From: SUG2458 sp963651465
GTDB lineage: Bacteria; Bacillota_I; Bacilli_A; RFN20; CAG-826
Length of the DNA: 64,000 nucleotides
Direction: 5' to 3'
Assembly (NCBI GenBank): GCA_963651465.1
Contig: CAVJPS010000009.1
Location: forward strand, 59,327 to 123,326
Below the pieces are notes generated by a model. It was not told the origin of the DNA and made no database searches. It saw only the letters and a program-made list of their open reading frames with translations. Both the position numbers and the translations under genes were made by a program. Positions 1-7,831 of the stretch are shown piece after piece; within the stretch, counting starts at the first letter, position 1; every line of letters starts with the position of its first letter.

Positions 1-677
1 TCACCACGATTAATAGCTAATACACGATGGTTAGCAATTGATTTGACAGGTTCATTATAATCTTTGTACATATCGAAAATACCTTTTTCGTCACGTACGT
101 TTTCTTTTGTTACAATTTTACCAAATTCTTTAAAAATAAAACGACAACGTTTATTATAGTCAGCTTCGTCAGATACAATTTCAGCAATAATATCTAAAGC
201 GCCTTGAATAGCATCTTCAATAGTTAACACTTTCTTTTCTTCATTAATAAATTCTTTAGCATATTCATTAAGTGGTTTTTCTTCTTTTTGAGCAAGAATA
301 TATTTTGCTAAAGGTTCCAAACCTTTTTCTTTAGCAACAATAGCTCTTGTTTTCTTTTTAGGTTTATAAGGACGATATACGTCTTCAAGTTCTGTCATTG
401 TTTTACATGCTAAAACTGTTGCTTTTAATTCATCTGTTAATAAGCCTTGTTCTTCAATTGACTTTAAAACTGTATTCATTCTTTCTTCAAAGTTACGTAA
501 ATATGTAAGTCTAGTATCAAATTTACGTAAAATTTCATCATCTAAAGAACCAGTAACTTCTTTACGATAACGAGCGATAAAGGGAATTGTGTTTCCTTCA
601 TCAATTAATTGAATAACTGTGTTAACTTGTTCAACAGTTATTCCTAATTCTTCTGAAATAATTTTTGAAATATCCAT
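1..677 (-). CDS. tex: Tex family RNA-binding transcription accessory protein, partial (5' end of gene only)
   Basis: The open frame runs from an ATG at 675-677 to the left edge of the window, giving the first 225 residues; the rest lies outside. The N-terminus contains IPFIARYRKEVTGSLDD, the hallmark of the Tex N-terminal helical domain, followed by a YRPYKPKKKTRA segment also typical of Tex. A GGTGAAC ribosome site precedes the ATG. Tex proteins are cytoplasmic nucleic-acid-binding proteins with a YqgF-like domain and a C-terminal S1 domain, implicated in transcription processes; those later domains are not visible here. It is separated from leuS by a leuS terminator. The family assignment is firm; the cellular role is family knowledge. 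Confidence 0.93.
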   Translation of the reverse strand, partial: MDISKIISEELGITVEQVNTVIQLIDEGNTIPFIARYRKEVTGSLDDEILRKFDTRLTYLRNFEERMNTVLKSIEEQGLLTDELKATVLACKTMTELEDVYRPYKPKKKTRAIVAKEKGLEPLAKYILAQKEEKPLNEYAKEFINEEKKVLTIEDAIQGALDIIAEIVSDEADYNKRCRFIFKEFGKIVTKENVRDEKGIFDMYKDYNEPVKSIANHRVLAINRG

Positions 678-761
678 TTTGTTCACCTTTTGTTATAAAA
701 ATAACTCTCTTGTTATAATTTTATCATATTATAGATATCTTTTTTAATATTAATATTAAAA

Positions 762-789
762 AAAGATTGTTAAATTAATAACAATCTTT
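762..789 (-). terminator. Rho-independent terminator of leuS
   Basis: A 10-bp perfect stem (762-771 with 780-789, AAAGATTGTT and AACAATCTTT) is followed in the minus direction by a run of T. It sits just past the leuS stop and ahead of tex. Confidence 0.85.
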
Positions 790-797
790 AATACGTA

Positions 798-3191
798 TTA
801 AGCACCAATTACAATGTTAACAATTTTGCCTTTAACAACAATAATCTTTTTGATTTCATGGCCATCAACAAACTTTTTAACATTTTCATTTGCAAGTGCA
901 ATTTCTTTAATTCTATCTTCTGTTTCATTAACAGAAATATTAATTGTACCTCTTAATTTACCATTAACTTGAACACCAATTGTAACTTCATTTTTAACAA
1001 GTTTACTTTCATCAAATGTAGGCCATCTTTCATAGTCAATAATATTAGAATTGCCCATTAATGACCATAATTCTTCACCGACATGAGGAGTAATTGGGAA
1101 CATTAATTTAATAAAATTAAGCATATATGGTTTATAAATAGAATTAGCTTTATATACTTCATTAATAAATATCATCATTGCGGATATTGCAGTATTAAAT
1201 TGTAAATTTTCAAAGTCTTCAGTAACTTTTTTAACAACTGCATTATATGCAAAATCTAATGAACCATCATTTGTATCACTGAATTTAGATGTAAATTGTT
1301 CATCAGTATATAAACGGAATACACGTTCAATAAAACGTTTAGCACCATCAAGACCACCAGTACTCCAAGGCAATGAAGCATCAAGAGGTCCCATAAACAT
1401 TTCATATAATCTTAAAGTATCAGCACCATAGTCATTACAAATATCATCAGGGTTAACAACGTTACCTCTTGATTTAGACATTTTTTCGCCATTTTCACCT
1501 AAAATCATACCTTGGTGGAATAATTTCTTGAATGGTTCTTCAACTGGTACTATACCTTTATCGTGTAAATATTTTGTATAGAAACGAGAATATAATAAGT
1601 GTCCAACAGCGTGTTCTGCTCCACCAATATATAAATCAACCGGTAACCAGTGTTTCATTAATTCTTCATCACACATTGCATTTTCATTATGTGGATCAAT
1701 ATAACGAATAAAGTACCATGAGGAAGCAGCACTACCTGGCATTGTTGTAGTTTCTCTTTTACCACCTTTATATTTAACCCATTCTTCAGCATTTTCAAGT
1801 GGAGGTTGTCCATTTACTTTTGCCTTATATTGGTCTAATTTAGGTAATATAAGTGGTAATTCACTATCAGGTAATAATTCATCATGGTCAGCATAGTGAA
1901 CAACAGGAATTGGTTCACCCCAATAACGTTGACGAGCAAAAATCCAGTTACGTAATTTGTAAGTTACTTTACGGCCACCAACTTTATTTTCTTCTAACCA
2001 GTTATACATTGTTTCTTTAGCTTCAGCAATATTTTTACCATCTAAGAAGCCACTATTAACGTGAAGTCCATCTTCTTCGTAAGCACCTTTTGAAATATCG
2101 CCACCAGATACAACTTCAATCATATCTAAACCAAATTTCTTAGCAAAAGCATAATCACGACTATCGTGACTTGGAACAGCCATAACTGCACCAGTTCCGT
2201 AACTTCCTAAAACATAGTCACTAATCCAAACTGGAATCTTTTTACCATTAACAGGATTAATAGAGTAAGCCCCTGTAAATACACCAGTTTTATCTTTATT
2301 TAATTCAGTTCTATCTAAATCACTTTTACGGCTAACTTCTTCTTTATATGCTTTAACAGCACTTTCTTGTTCTTTAGTTGTAATTTTATCAACTAAAGGA
2401 TGTTCAGGGGCTAAAACAACATAAGTAGCACCGAATAAAGTATCGCAACGTGTTGTAAATACTTCAAAAGTATCGTCACTATCTGCGATTTTAAATACAA
2501 CTGTAGCACCTACTGATTTACCAATCCAGTTACGTTGAATTTCTTTTGTGGATTCAGGCCAATCAATAGTATTTAAACCATCTAATAATTTTTCAGCATA
2601 TTTAGGAATTTCAATAACCCATTGTTTCATGTTTTTACGAACAACAGGGAAACCACCACGTTCAGATTTACCATCAATAATTTCATCATTAGCTAAGACT
2701 GTACCTAATTCTTCACACCAGTTAACTGGCATATCAACATATTTAGCAATACCATCTTGAACCATTTGTTTAAAAATCCATTGTGTCCATTTATAATATT
2801 CAGGATCACAAGTAGCAATTTCTTTAGACCAGTCATAAGACAAACCTAACATTTTAATTTGTCTTTTAAATGTTTCAATATTTTTACGAGTAAATCCATC
2901 TGGGTGATTACCAGTATTAATTGCAAATTGTTCTGCTGGTAAACCAAATGCATCCCATCCCATTGGATGTAAAACATTAAATCCTTGCATTCTTTTCATA
3001 CGGGATACAATATCAGTTGCAGTATATCCTTCTGGGTGTCCAACATGTAAGCCATTTCCAGATGGATATGGAAACATGTCTAAACAATAAAATGGTTTTT
3101 TAGAAAAATCACGGACATCACAATAATATGTATTATGTTCTTCCCAATATTTTTGCCATTTTCTTTCTATAGCATAGAAATCATAAATCAT
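798..3191 (-). CDS. leuS: Leucyl-tRNA synthetase
   Basis: Class I aminoacyl-tRNA synthetase that charges tRNA-Leu in the cytoplasm. The 797-residue protein has the HIGH-class motif as HVGH within YPSGNGLHVGHPEGY near residue 45, a CP1 editing domain in the middle (TTRCDTLFGATYVVLAPEHP region), and the KMSKS loop as GEKMSKSRGN near residue 570, followed by the anticodon-binding helical domain. Length is normal for bacterial LeuRS. AGGAGG lies just upstream of the ATG at 3189-3191. It is a single-gene transcript with its own T-box leader and terminator, so expression should respond to uncharged tRNA-Leu. Confidence 0.98.
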   Translation of the reverse strand: MIYDFYAIERKWQKYWEEHNTYYCDVRDFSKKPFYCLDMFPYPSGNGLHVGHPEGYTATDIVSRMKRMQGFNVLHPMGWDAFGLPAEQFAINTGNHPDGFTRKNIETFKRQIKMLGLSYDWSKEIATCDPEYYKWTQWIFKQMVQDGIAKYVDMPVNWCEELGTVLANDEIIDGKSERGGFPVVRKNMKQWVIEIPKYAEKLLDGLNTIDWPESTKEIQRNWIGKSVGATVVFKIADSDDTFEVFTTRCDTLFGATYVVLAPEHPLVDKITTKEQESAVKAYKEEVSRKSDLDRTELNKDKTGVFTGAYSINPVNGKKIPVWISDYVLGSYGTGAVMAVPSHDSRDYAFAKKFGLDMIEVVSGGDISKGAYEEDGLHVNSGFLDGKNIAEAKETMYNWLEENKVGGRKVTYKLRNWIFARQRYWGEPIPVVHYADHDELLPDSELPLILPKLDQYKAKVNGQPPLENAEEWVKYKGGKRETTTMPGSAASSWYFIRYIDPHNENAMCDEELMKHWLPVDLYIGGAEHAVGHLLYSRFYTKYLHDKGIVPVEEPFKKLFHQGMILGENGEKMSKSRGNVVNPDDICNDYGADTLRLYEMFMGPLDASLPWSTGGLDGAKRFIERVFRLYTDEQFTSKFSDTNDGSLDFAYNAVVKKVTEDFENLQFNTAISAMMIFINEVYKANSIYKPYMLNFIKLMFPITPHVGEELWSLMGNSNIIDYERWPTFDESKLVKNEVTIGVQVNGKLRGTINISVNETEDRIKEIALANENVKKFVDGHEIKKIIVVKGKIVNIVIGA

Positions 3192-3212
3192 ATTTAAATC
3201 CTCCTTATAAAT

Positions 3213-3395
3213 ATAAAAACGTCCTTAATAATAAGGACGTTTAGTAAACGCGGTACCACCTTAATTCATAACTATTACAATAATAATTATGCACTTCATT
3301 TATTATCATTAACGCTGATAAACGGATATTTCTATAATGTCGAGTTCATTACATCATCATGTTAATTTTCACCAACCATTAACTCTCTATAAAGA
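3213..3395 (-). promoter_or_regulatory. T-box riboswitch (leucine, specifier CUC) with terminator
   Basis: On the minus strand the leader carries the conserved T-box AAGGTGGTACCGCG (complement of 3249-3262). It is followed by a terminator stem, AAACGTCC paired with GGACGTTT, and a T-run (about 3217-3242). Upstream is a stem I region containing the GGTGAAA apical element and a GAACTC specifier loop (complement of 3341-3347), so the specifier codon reads CUC (complement 3342-3344), a leucine codon matching leuS. In this class uncharged tRNA stabilises the antiterminator and allows read-through. Confidence 0.95.
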
Positions 3396-3426
3396 TTAAG
3401 TAATTACTACTACATTTATCAAAATT

Positions 3427-3454
3427 ATTTTACCAAATTAATAAGTTATGTCAA
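3427..3454 (-). promoter_or_regulatory. Sigma-A-type promoter of the leuS T-box transcript
   Basis: On the minus strand TTGACA (complement 3449-3454) and TAAAAT (complement 3427-3432) are separated by 16 bp, placed just upstream of T-box stem I. Confidence 0.75.
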
Positions 3455-3464
3455 TAATAATAAA

Positions 3465-5144
3465 TTAATTATTAGTGCTTACTTTGTACATTTGAATTTG
3501 TTTTTGACCACTTGTGTAATTTAAGAAACGTGGGCTACCACTATTATATTGAATATATCCATAAGATTCTGTAACATTTAAAATCTTAACATTATTTGAT
3601 TCAAAGCTAATTGACCAAGTTGAACCTGTACCTGTTAAAGTTAAATTTTTATTATCACTAGCACCAACATATTGTCCATCAGATGTTTTTAATTTCCAAG
3701 CACCAGAAGAACCTTCTAATGTGAAGATCATAGCACTTGCTGGAACAGTAACGATTGAATTCGTACCAAATGTTGCAGCAGCACTTGTAAAGTATTTAGT
3801 TTGGAATGATGAAGCAACTACATTACAATCTTTACAGCCTAAGATGAAATTCATACCTGCAACAAGTGAATCAGTACTTGTTACTAAATCGTATTTTACA
3901 GTACTCTTTTCAGTTGTAATACCCGAAATAGAAACTCTTTGTCCACAATAATATGCATAAACTTTAGTACAGCCTTCGCCTAAGTTTCCAGTGTAATCTG
4001 ATGAATTAACAAATCTAACAATTGAATTACTTAATGTAACTTTTGTGTTATCACTATAATTAGCAGTAAATGTAAGACCAGTTGGGTCAAATTCATCACC
4101 TGCAGTGTAAGTTGTTTTTGTTAAAGTACCACTAACTGATACAGAAGTTAATCTCTTACCGACTGATAAAGATGTATCTTCTAAAGCACCAGCACCATTA
4201 TACGTTGAATCCCAAATCATTGTTGCAAATTCAGGATGATCAATAAATGGGTTACGGTTACCTTGAATATCATCAGTAGCATTATTACGATATAATTCAT
4301 TATATGAAGGAGCATATTCATTGTTCCATTCAAGTAATGTTGATAATTTACCAAAAACTTTATCAGTTTTACTTGCAGTTTCACCAACAGTATAGCCTAA
4401 TGAAGCATAGCGAGTTGCAACATAGAAAATACTTCTAGCAGCATCTCCTCTATATGCATTGTTAGGATCAAAAGCAACGCTTGAATATTTAGATTCAGTA
4501 TTACGAGGAGTACCTCCCATATCTGTTTCGGTTGCTGTTGTACCATCCGTAACAAAGTCATAATATAAGTCACCACGTGTATTATTAATATCTTTTTCTG
4601 ATGGGTGAACATTATAAATGTCTGAACCAGCATAGGAATCTTCATAGTCACCTAAGAACGATTGACACCAAACATGTTCACGATTGATACGACCTTTAAA
4701 GTCCCCATCAAATTTAAATGGTGTACCTGTATAATAGCCAACCATTTTTGAACTATCATATAAATCAGGATCACTAACTGGATAATAAGTTGATAATCCA
4801 TTATAAGAAACTTGCTTAATAGTATGTTTACTAGTTGTTAAAGTAGTAAGTGCACTTAATAAAGCACTACCTTTTAATCCTCTTACAGATTCATAATAAT
4901 CATCACTGACGACAGAAGGTTCAGTAATAATTTCACTTTTATAAGTTATGCCACCAACTGTATTACTATTGTCATTATCATCATTATTATTGTTATTGTC
5001 ATTATCATTATCATTATTGTTATTGTTGTCATTATCATTGTCATTAACATTTTCTTTTTCGTTATTCTTACAAGAACTTAATAAAAATGATGTAGTAGTA
5101 CATAAAGCAACTAACCCTAGTACTAATAATTTATTTTTTTTCAT
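3465..5144 (-). CDS. Endonuclease I-family lipoprotein with Asn/Asp linker and Ig-like domain
   Basis: Predicted surface-anchored nuclease. I place the start at ATG 5142-5144 (MKKNKLLV) because GAGGAG lies 8 bases upstream; the longer in-frame start has no such site. The signal peptide ends in lipobox LSSC. A linker of about 30 residues made almost only of Asn and Asp follows. The endonuclease I core then shows INREHVWCQSFLG with its catalytic-type His, YNVHPSEKDINNTRGDLYYDF-like residues, and the RNPFIDHPEF end motif. After that come a bacterial Ig-like segment (TYTAGDEFDPTGLTF) and a C-terminal beta-rich domain. It is next to a second paralogue (5250-7211). The family degrades DNA outside the cell; a nutritional role is inference. 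Confidence 0.88.
   Translation of the reverse strand: MKKNKLLVLGLVALCTTTSFLLSSCKNNEKENVNDNDNDNNNNNDNDNDNNNNNDDNDNSNTVGGITYKSEIITEPSVVSDDYYESVRGLKGSALLSALTTLTTSKHTIKQVSYNGLSTYYPVSDPDLYDSSKMVGYYTGTPFKFDGDFKGRINREHVWCQSFLGDYEDSYAGSDIYNVHPSEKDINNTRGDLYYDFVTDGTTATETDMGGTPRNTESKYSSVAFDPNNAYRGDAARSIFYVATRYASLGYTVGETASKTDKVFGKLSTLLEWNNEYAPSYNELYRNNATDDIQGNRNPFIDHPEFATMIWDSTYNGAGALEDTSLSVGKRLTSVSVSGTLTKTTYTAGDEFDPTGLTFTANYSDNTKVTLSNSIVRFVNSSDYTGNLGEGCTKVYAYYCGQRVSISGITTEKSTVKYDLVTSTDSLVAGMNFILGCKDCNVVASSFQTKYFTSAAATFGTNSIVTVPASAMIFTLEGSSGAWKLKTSDGQYVGASDNKNLTLTGTGSTWSISFESNNVKILNVTESYGYIQYNSGSPRFLNYTSGQKQIQMYKVSTNN
4963..5050 (-). repeat. AAT/GAT/AAC codon repeat encoding an Asn/Asp linker
   Basis: Within the first endonuclease gene, imperfect trinucleotide repeats encode only N and D (with a final NSN). 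The tract separates the lipid anchor from the nuclease core. It is coding low-complexity DNA and could vary in length by slippage. Confidence 0.85.
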
Positions 5145-5225
5145 ATATAATCTCCTCATCAATATATTAACATATTATATTGTTTTATTAAAACAATAAA
5201 TATTAACCACCTTTACAAATATATA

Positions 5226-5245
5226 AAAGCCACCGAAGTGGCTTT
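5226..5245 (-). terminator. Rho-independent terminator of the second endonuclease gene
   Basis: An 8-bp stem AAAGCCAC/GTGGCTTT with loop CGAA lies directly after the stop at 5250-5252 and is followed by TTTTATAT on the minus strand. Confidence 0.85.
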
Positions 5246-5249
5246 ATAC

Positions 5250-7211
5250 TTAAGCACTATAGTTAATACCTAATCCCATTAAATAGAATGTGCTATTAAC
5301 ATTAGTAATCTCAATTTTAACTACACCAGAAGTTTCAGCAAAATTTATTTTAAAATCTGATGCTTGTCCATCACTACTATAAGTAATATCTGTAGTGCCT
5401 ACGAGTACATCATTAACATATCCTTTTAATGTATAAATCTTACCCGATCCAGGTAAACAACATACATGTATAGATGAGACGTTATTTAAAGATTCAACAC
5501 TTGTAAACGTTACAGTACCAGCACTTTTAGAAGAACTACTAATTTGAATACCTTTATTAGTTTTAAAACTATACGAATTTTTAGTGCCAGTAAACTTATA
5601 AACAAACTCTTTATTACTTAATAAAATATTATGATCAGTGTTAGCAGCAGTTGTTGTACCATTTTTGTCCTTGTCTAATTCATTTTTATTTGCAAATGTA
5701 TGAGTCCAAGTACAAGCAGTATAGTCAGCATCTAATACTTCAATATTGTACTTAATTAATTGACCATGTACATTCACAATAATTTCTCGACTTGATGAAA
5801 TATCACTATTTGTAAATGTATAGTTATATTGAGTACCAATTGTGGTATAGTTATCAACAGCAACTGGAGTTTCACTATAATCGTATTTAACAGCTACAAC
5901 ATTAAAATCAGAAGATTTAAATGTTTCGCCTACTTTATAAGTATGTTTAACATTATCAATTGCATAGTAAGCTATTTGATCTTTATCTAATTGTAAACGT
6001 TTTGCTGAAGGACGTAAACTTTCAAGTGAACCAGCTTGGTCTTGTTTAGAACCAAATGCATAATCAACAAGTTCAGGATAATCAACATAAACATTACGAT
6101 TACCTTGTTCACTATAAACATAAGTCATATGTTGATATTCTTCTCTATCAACTGGAATTTCATTGAAACGAAGTAAATCACTTAAATTACCATGTGAATA
6201 TAAATAAGCTCCTACTGGATTCTCAGTTAAAGTAACACCTTGGTTATAAACTAATTTTTTAACTGAACCATCTTCGTTATATAAAGTATTAATTACATCA
6301 TTTCCGCTTTCATCCTTAACTGTTTCAGTTGCTTTAGTAGTATCATTTGCGTAATCTAATGTATTATCGTCAAATAATGTTGCAATATAGAAAATAGAAC
6401 GTGCAAGTTTACCTTTATCTTCATCAGCAGGTTCAAATGTATTGTTTGTACTATCTAATATTCCCGAATACTTAGTTGAAGTAGTACCGGTAGTAGTATC
6501 TGCATAACCCAAGTTATTGTTACTACGTGCGCCATTACCTGCTTGGTTAGATGCCCATAAGTTGTGAAAGTCAGTAGCCCTTCCTTTATATTGGACAGCA
6601 TCACCAGTCATAACTCCTGTCATTAAAGATGCACAGAAAGCATGTTCTCTTTGCCAACCACCAGTTTTATTACCATTAGTATCGGTTTTCCATTCATCAT
6701 TACTACTATAAACAACATTAACCATTGAGTGATTAAATAATGATTGGTCAGCTTTCTTATTTGTAAACCAGTTAGCAGAATTACCTTCTGAATCTGTTCC
6801 GTTATAATGATTCATAGTATAACCATTTTTCATTAAATCTTTTAATTTAGCTCTTAAATCTGCTCCATCAGTCCAACTAGTTAAGTTGTTATAGTAATTT
6901 CCATATGCTGCAGGAATAGCGTAGGTAGTTCCTTCGGCATCTTCAGTATCATCATACAAATGTAATGTACTATAGTCTTCACTAGGTTCAACTGGGTCTA
7001 CCGGATCAACAGGATCTACAGGATCTACTGGGTCTACCGGATCAACAGGATCCACAGGTTCAACCGGATCTACAGGATCTACTGGGTCTACCGGATCAAC
7101 AGGATCAACCGGCTCCACAGGAGTGTTATTGTTATTTTTATCCTTACAACCCACAAATGTAAAAGATGAAATTAACAATAACGGTATAATAAATAATCTT
7201 TTCTTTCTCAT
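5250..7211 (-). CDS. Endonuclease I-family lipoprotein with Pro-Val-Asp linker
   Basis: Second surface nuclease, 653 residues. The signal peptide ends in FVGC, a slightly atypical lipobox. It is followed by a roughly 45-residue linker of PVDP/PVEP units, as in wall-spanning or rigid spacers. The nuclease core has GWQREHAFCASLMTG with the catalytic-type His, then ATDFHNLWASNQAGNGARSN and a GNRNVYVDYPELV end motif that matches the paralogue at 3465-5144. A further 200 residues form beta-rich accessory domains. GAGG precedes the ATG. The two genes share orientation, but each has its own linker type and only this one has an obvious terminator in the 105-bp gap between them, so they may be transcribed separately. 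Confidence 0.88.
   Translation of the reverse strand: MRKKRLFIIPLLLISSFTFVGCKDKNNNNTPVEPVDPVDPVDPVDPVDPVEPVDPVDPVDPVDPVDPVDPVDPVEPSEDYSTLHLYDDTEDAEGTTYAIPAAYGNYYNNLTSWTDGADLRAKLKDLMKNGYTMNHYNGTDSEGNSANWFTNKKADQSLFNHSMVNVVYSSNDEWKTDTNGNKTGGWQREHAFCASLMTGVMTGDAVQYKGRATDFHNLWASNQAGNGARSNNNLGYADTTTGTTSTKYSGILDSTNNTFEPADEDKGKLARSIFYIATLFDDNTLDYANDTTKATETVKDESGNDVINTLYNEDGSVKKLVYNQGVTLTENPVGAYLYSHGNLSDLLRFNEIPVDREEYQHMTYVYSEQGNRNVYVDYPELVDYAFGSKQDQAGSLESLRPSAKRLQLDKDQIAYYAIDNVKHTYKVGETFKSSDFNVVAVKYDYSETPVAVDNYTTIGTQYNYTFTNSDISSSREIIVNVHGQLIKYNIEVLDADYTACTWTHTFANKNELDKDKNGTTTAANTDHNILLSNKEFVYKFTGTKNSYSFKTNKGIQISSSSKSAGTVTFTSVESLNNVSSIHVCCLPGSGKIYTLKGYVNDVLVGTTDITYSSDGQASDFKINFAETSGVVKIEITNVNSTFYLMGLGINYSA
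6991..7106 (-). repeat. 18-nt-periodic direct repeats encoding the PVDP linker
   Basis: An identical block of about 25 nt beginning ACTGGGTCTACCGGATC occurs at 6991, 7027 and 7081. The spacings of 36 and 54 nt are multiples of 18 nt (six residues, PVDPVD). Near-identity at the DNA level indicates recent duplication or slippage within the coding frame. Confidence 0.9.
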
Positions 7212-7257
7212 TGTTTTTTCCTCTATAAAATTATATTAACATAAAAATTATAATAAA

Positions 7258-7285
7258 TTGAAATCTAAATACAAAATAATATAAT
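7258..7285 (+). promoter_or_regulatory. Promoter of the cyclophilin gene
   Basis: TTGAAA at 7258-7263 and TATAAT at 7280-7285 with a 16-bp spacer, 24 bp before the start codon of the gene at 7309. Confidence 0.7.
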
Positions 7286-7308
7286 TAATAATAAGGAAGG
7301 TATTAAAA

Positions 7309-7779
7309 ATGATTAAATTAGAAATTGAAAATTACGGTGATATTTTATTAGAATTAGATCCTAAAAATGCACCTTTAACAGTAGAAAACTTTGAAAAATT
7401 AGTATCTAAAGGTTTTTATGATGGTTTAACTTTCCATCGTGTAATTAAAGGATTTATGATTCAAGGTGGTTGCCCAAAAGGTAACGGTACTGGAGGTCCT
7501 GGTTATACTATTAAAGGTGAATTTAGTTCAAACGGTGTAAATAACCCTATTGAACATAAACGCGGAGTAATCTCAATGGCTCGTGCATATGACCCTGATT
7601 CTGCAGGTTCTCAATTCTTTATTATGCATAAAGATGCACCTTATTTAGATGGACAATATGCTGCATTTGGTCATGTTGTAGAAGGAATCGAAGTTGTAGA
7701 TAAAATTGCTTCAGTTCGTACTTCACCAAGTGACCGTCCACTTGAAAGAGTTGTTATTAAAAAAGCATCTATTATCTAA
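7309..7779 (+). CDS. Cyclophilin-type peptidyl-prolyl cis-trans isomerase
   Basis: Cytoplasmic cyclophilin of 156 residues with no signal peptide. The catalytic core is visible as LTFHRVIKGFMIQGG (active-site Arg), GPGYTIKGEF, SAGSQFFIMHKDAPYLDGQYAAFGHV and the terminal VDKI segment, in the usual order and at the family's normal minimal length. AAGGAAGG precedes the ATG. It is a single-gene transcript with a clear promoter and a strong terminator shared with adhE, transcribed divergently from the endonuclease genes. It catalyses prolyl isomerisation during protein folding; its clients are unknown. Confidence 0.96.
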   Translation: MIKLEIENYGDILLELDPKNAPLTVENFEKLVSKGFYDGLTFHRVIKGFMIQGGCPKGNGTGGPGYTIKGEFSSNGVNNPIEHKRGVISMARAYDPDSAGSQFFIMHKDAPYLDGQYAAFGHVVEGIEVVDKIASVRTSPSDRPLERVVIKKASII

Positions 7780-7797
7780 TTAAATTTAAAAAACAAA

Positions 7798-7825
7798 AAA
7801 CGTTAAGGTTATTTCCTTAACGTTT
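7798..7825. terminator. Bidirectional terminator between the cyclophilin gene and adhE
   Basis: A perfect 11-bp stem (7798-7808 with 7815-7825) is flanked by an A-run on the left and a T-run on the right, so it can end transcription arriving from either side. Confidence 0.9.
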
Positions 7826-7831
7826 GTTTTT

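Noticed and set aside
2548..2760. Open frames antisense to leuS, glgA, jetC, atpF and other genes
   Set aside because: They lie inside clear genes on the opposite strand or in another frame, have no ribosome sites and have no family-like sequence.
6985..7125. Possible CRISPR-like array
   Set aside because: The repeats are in-frame coding units for PVDP residues with an 18-nt period, not direct repeats separated by unique spacers.
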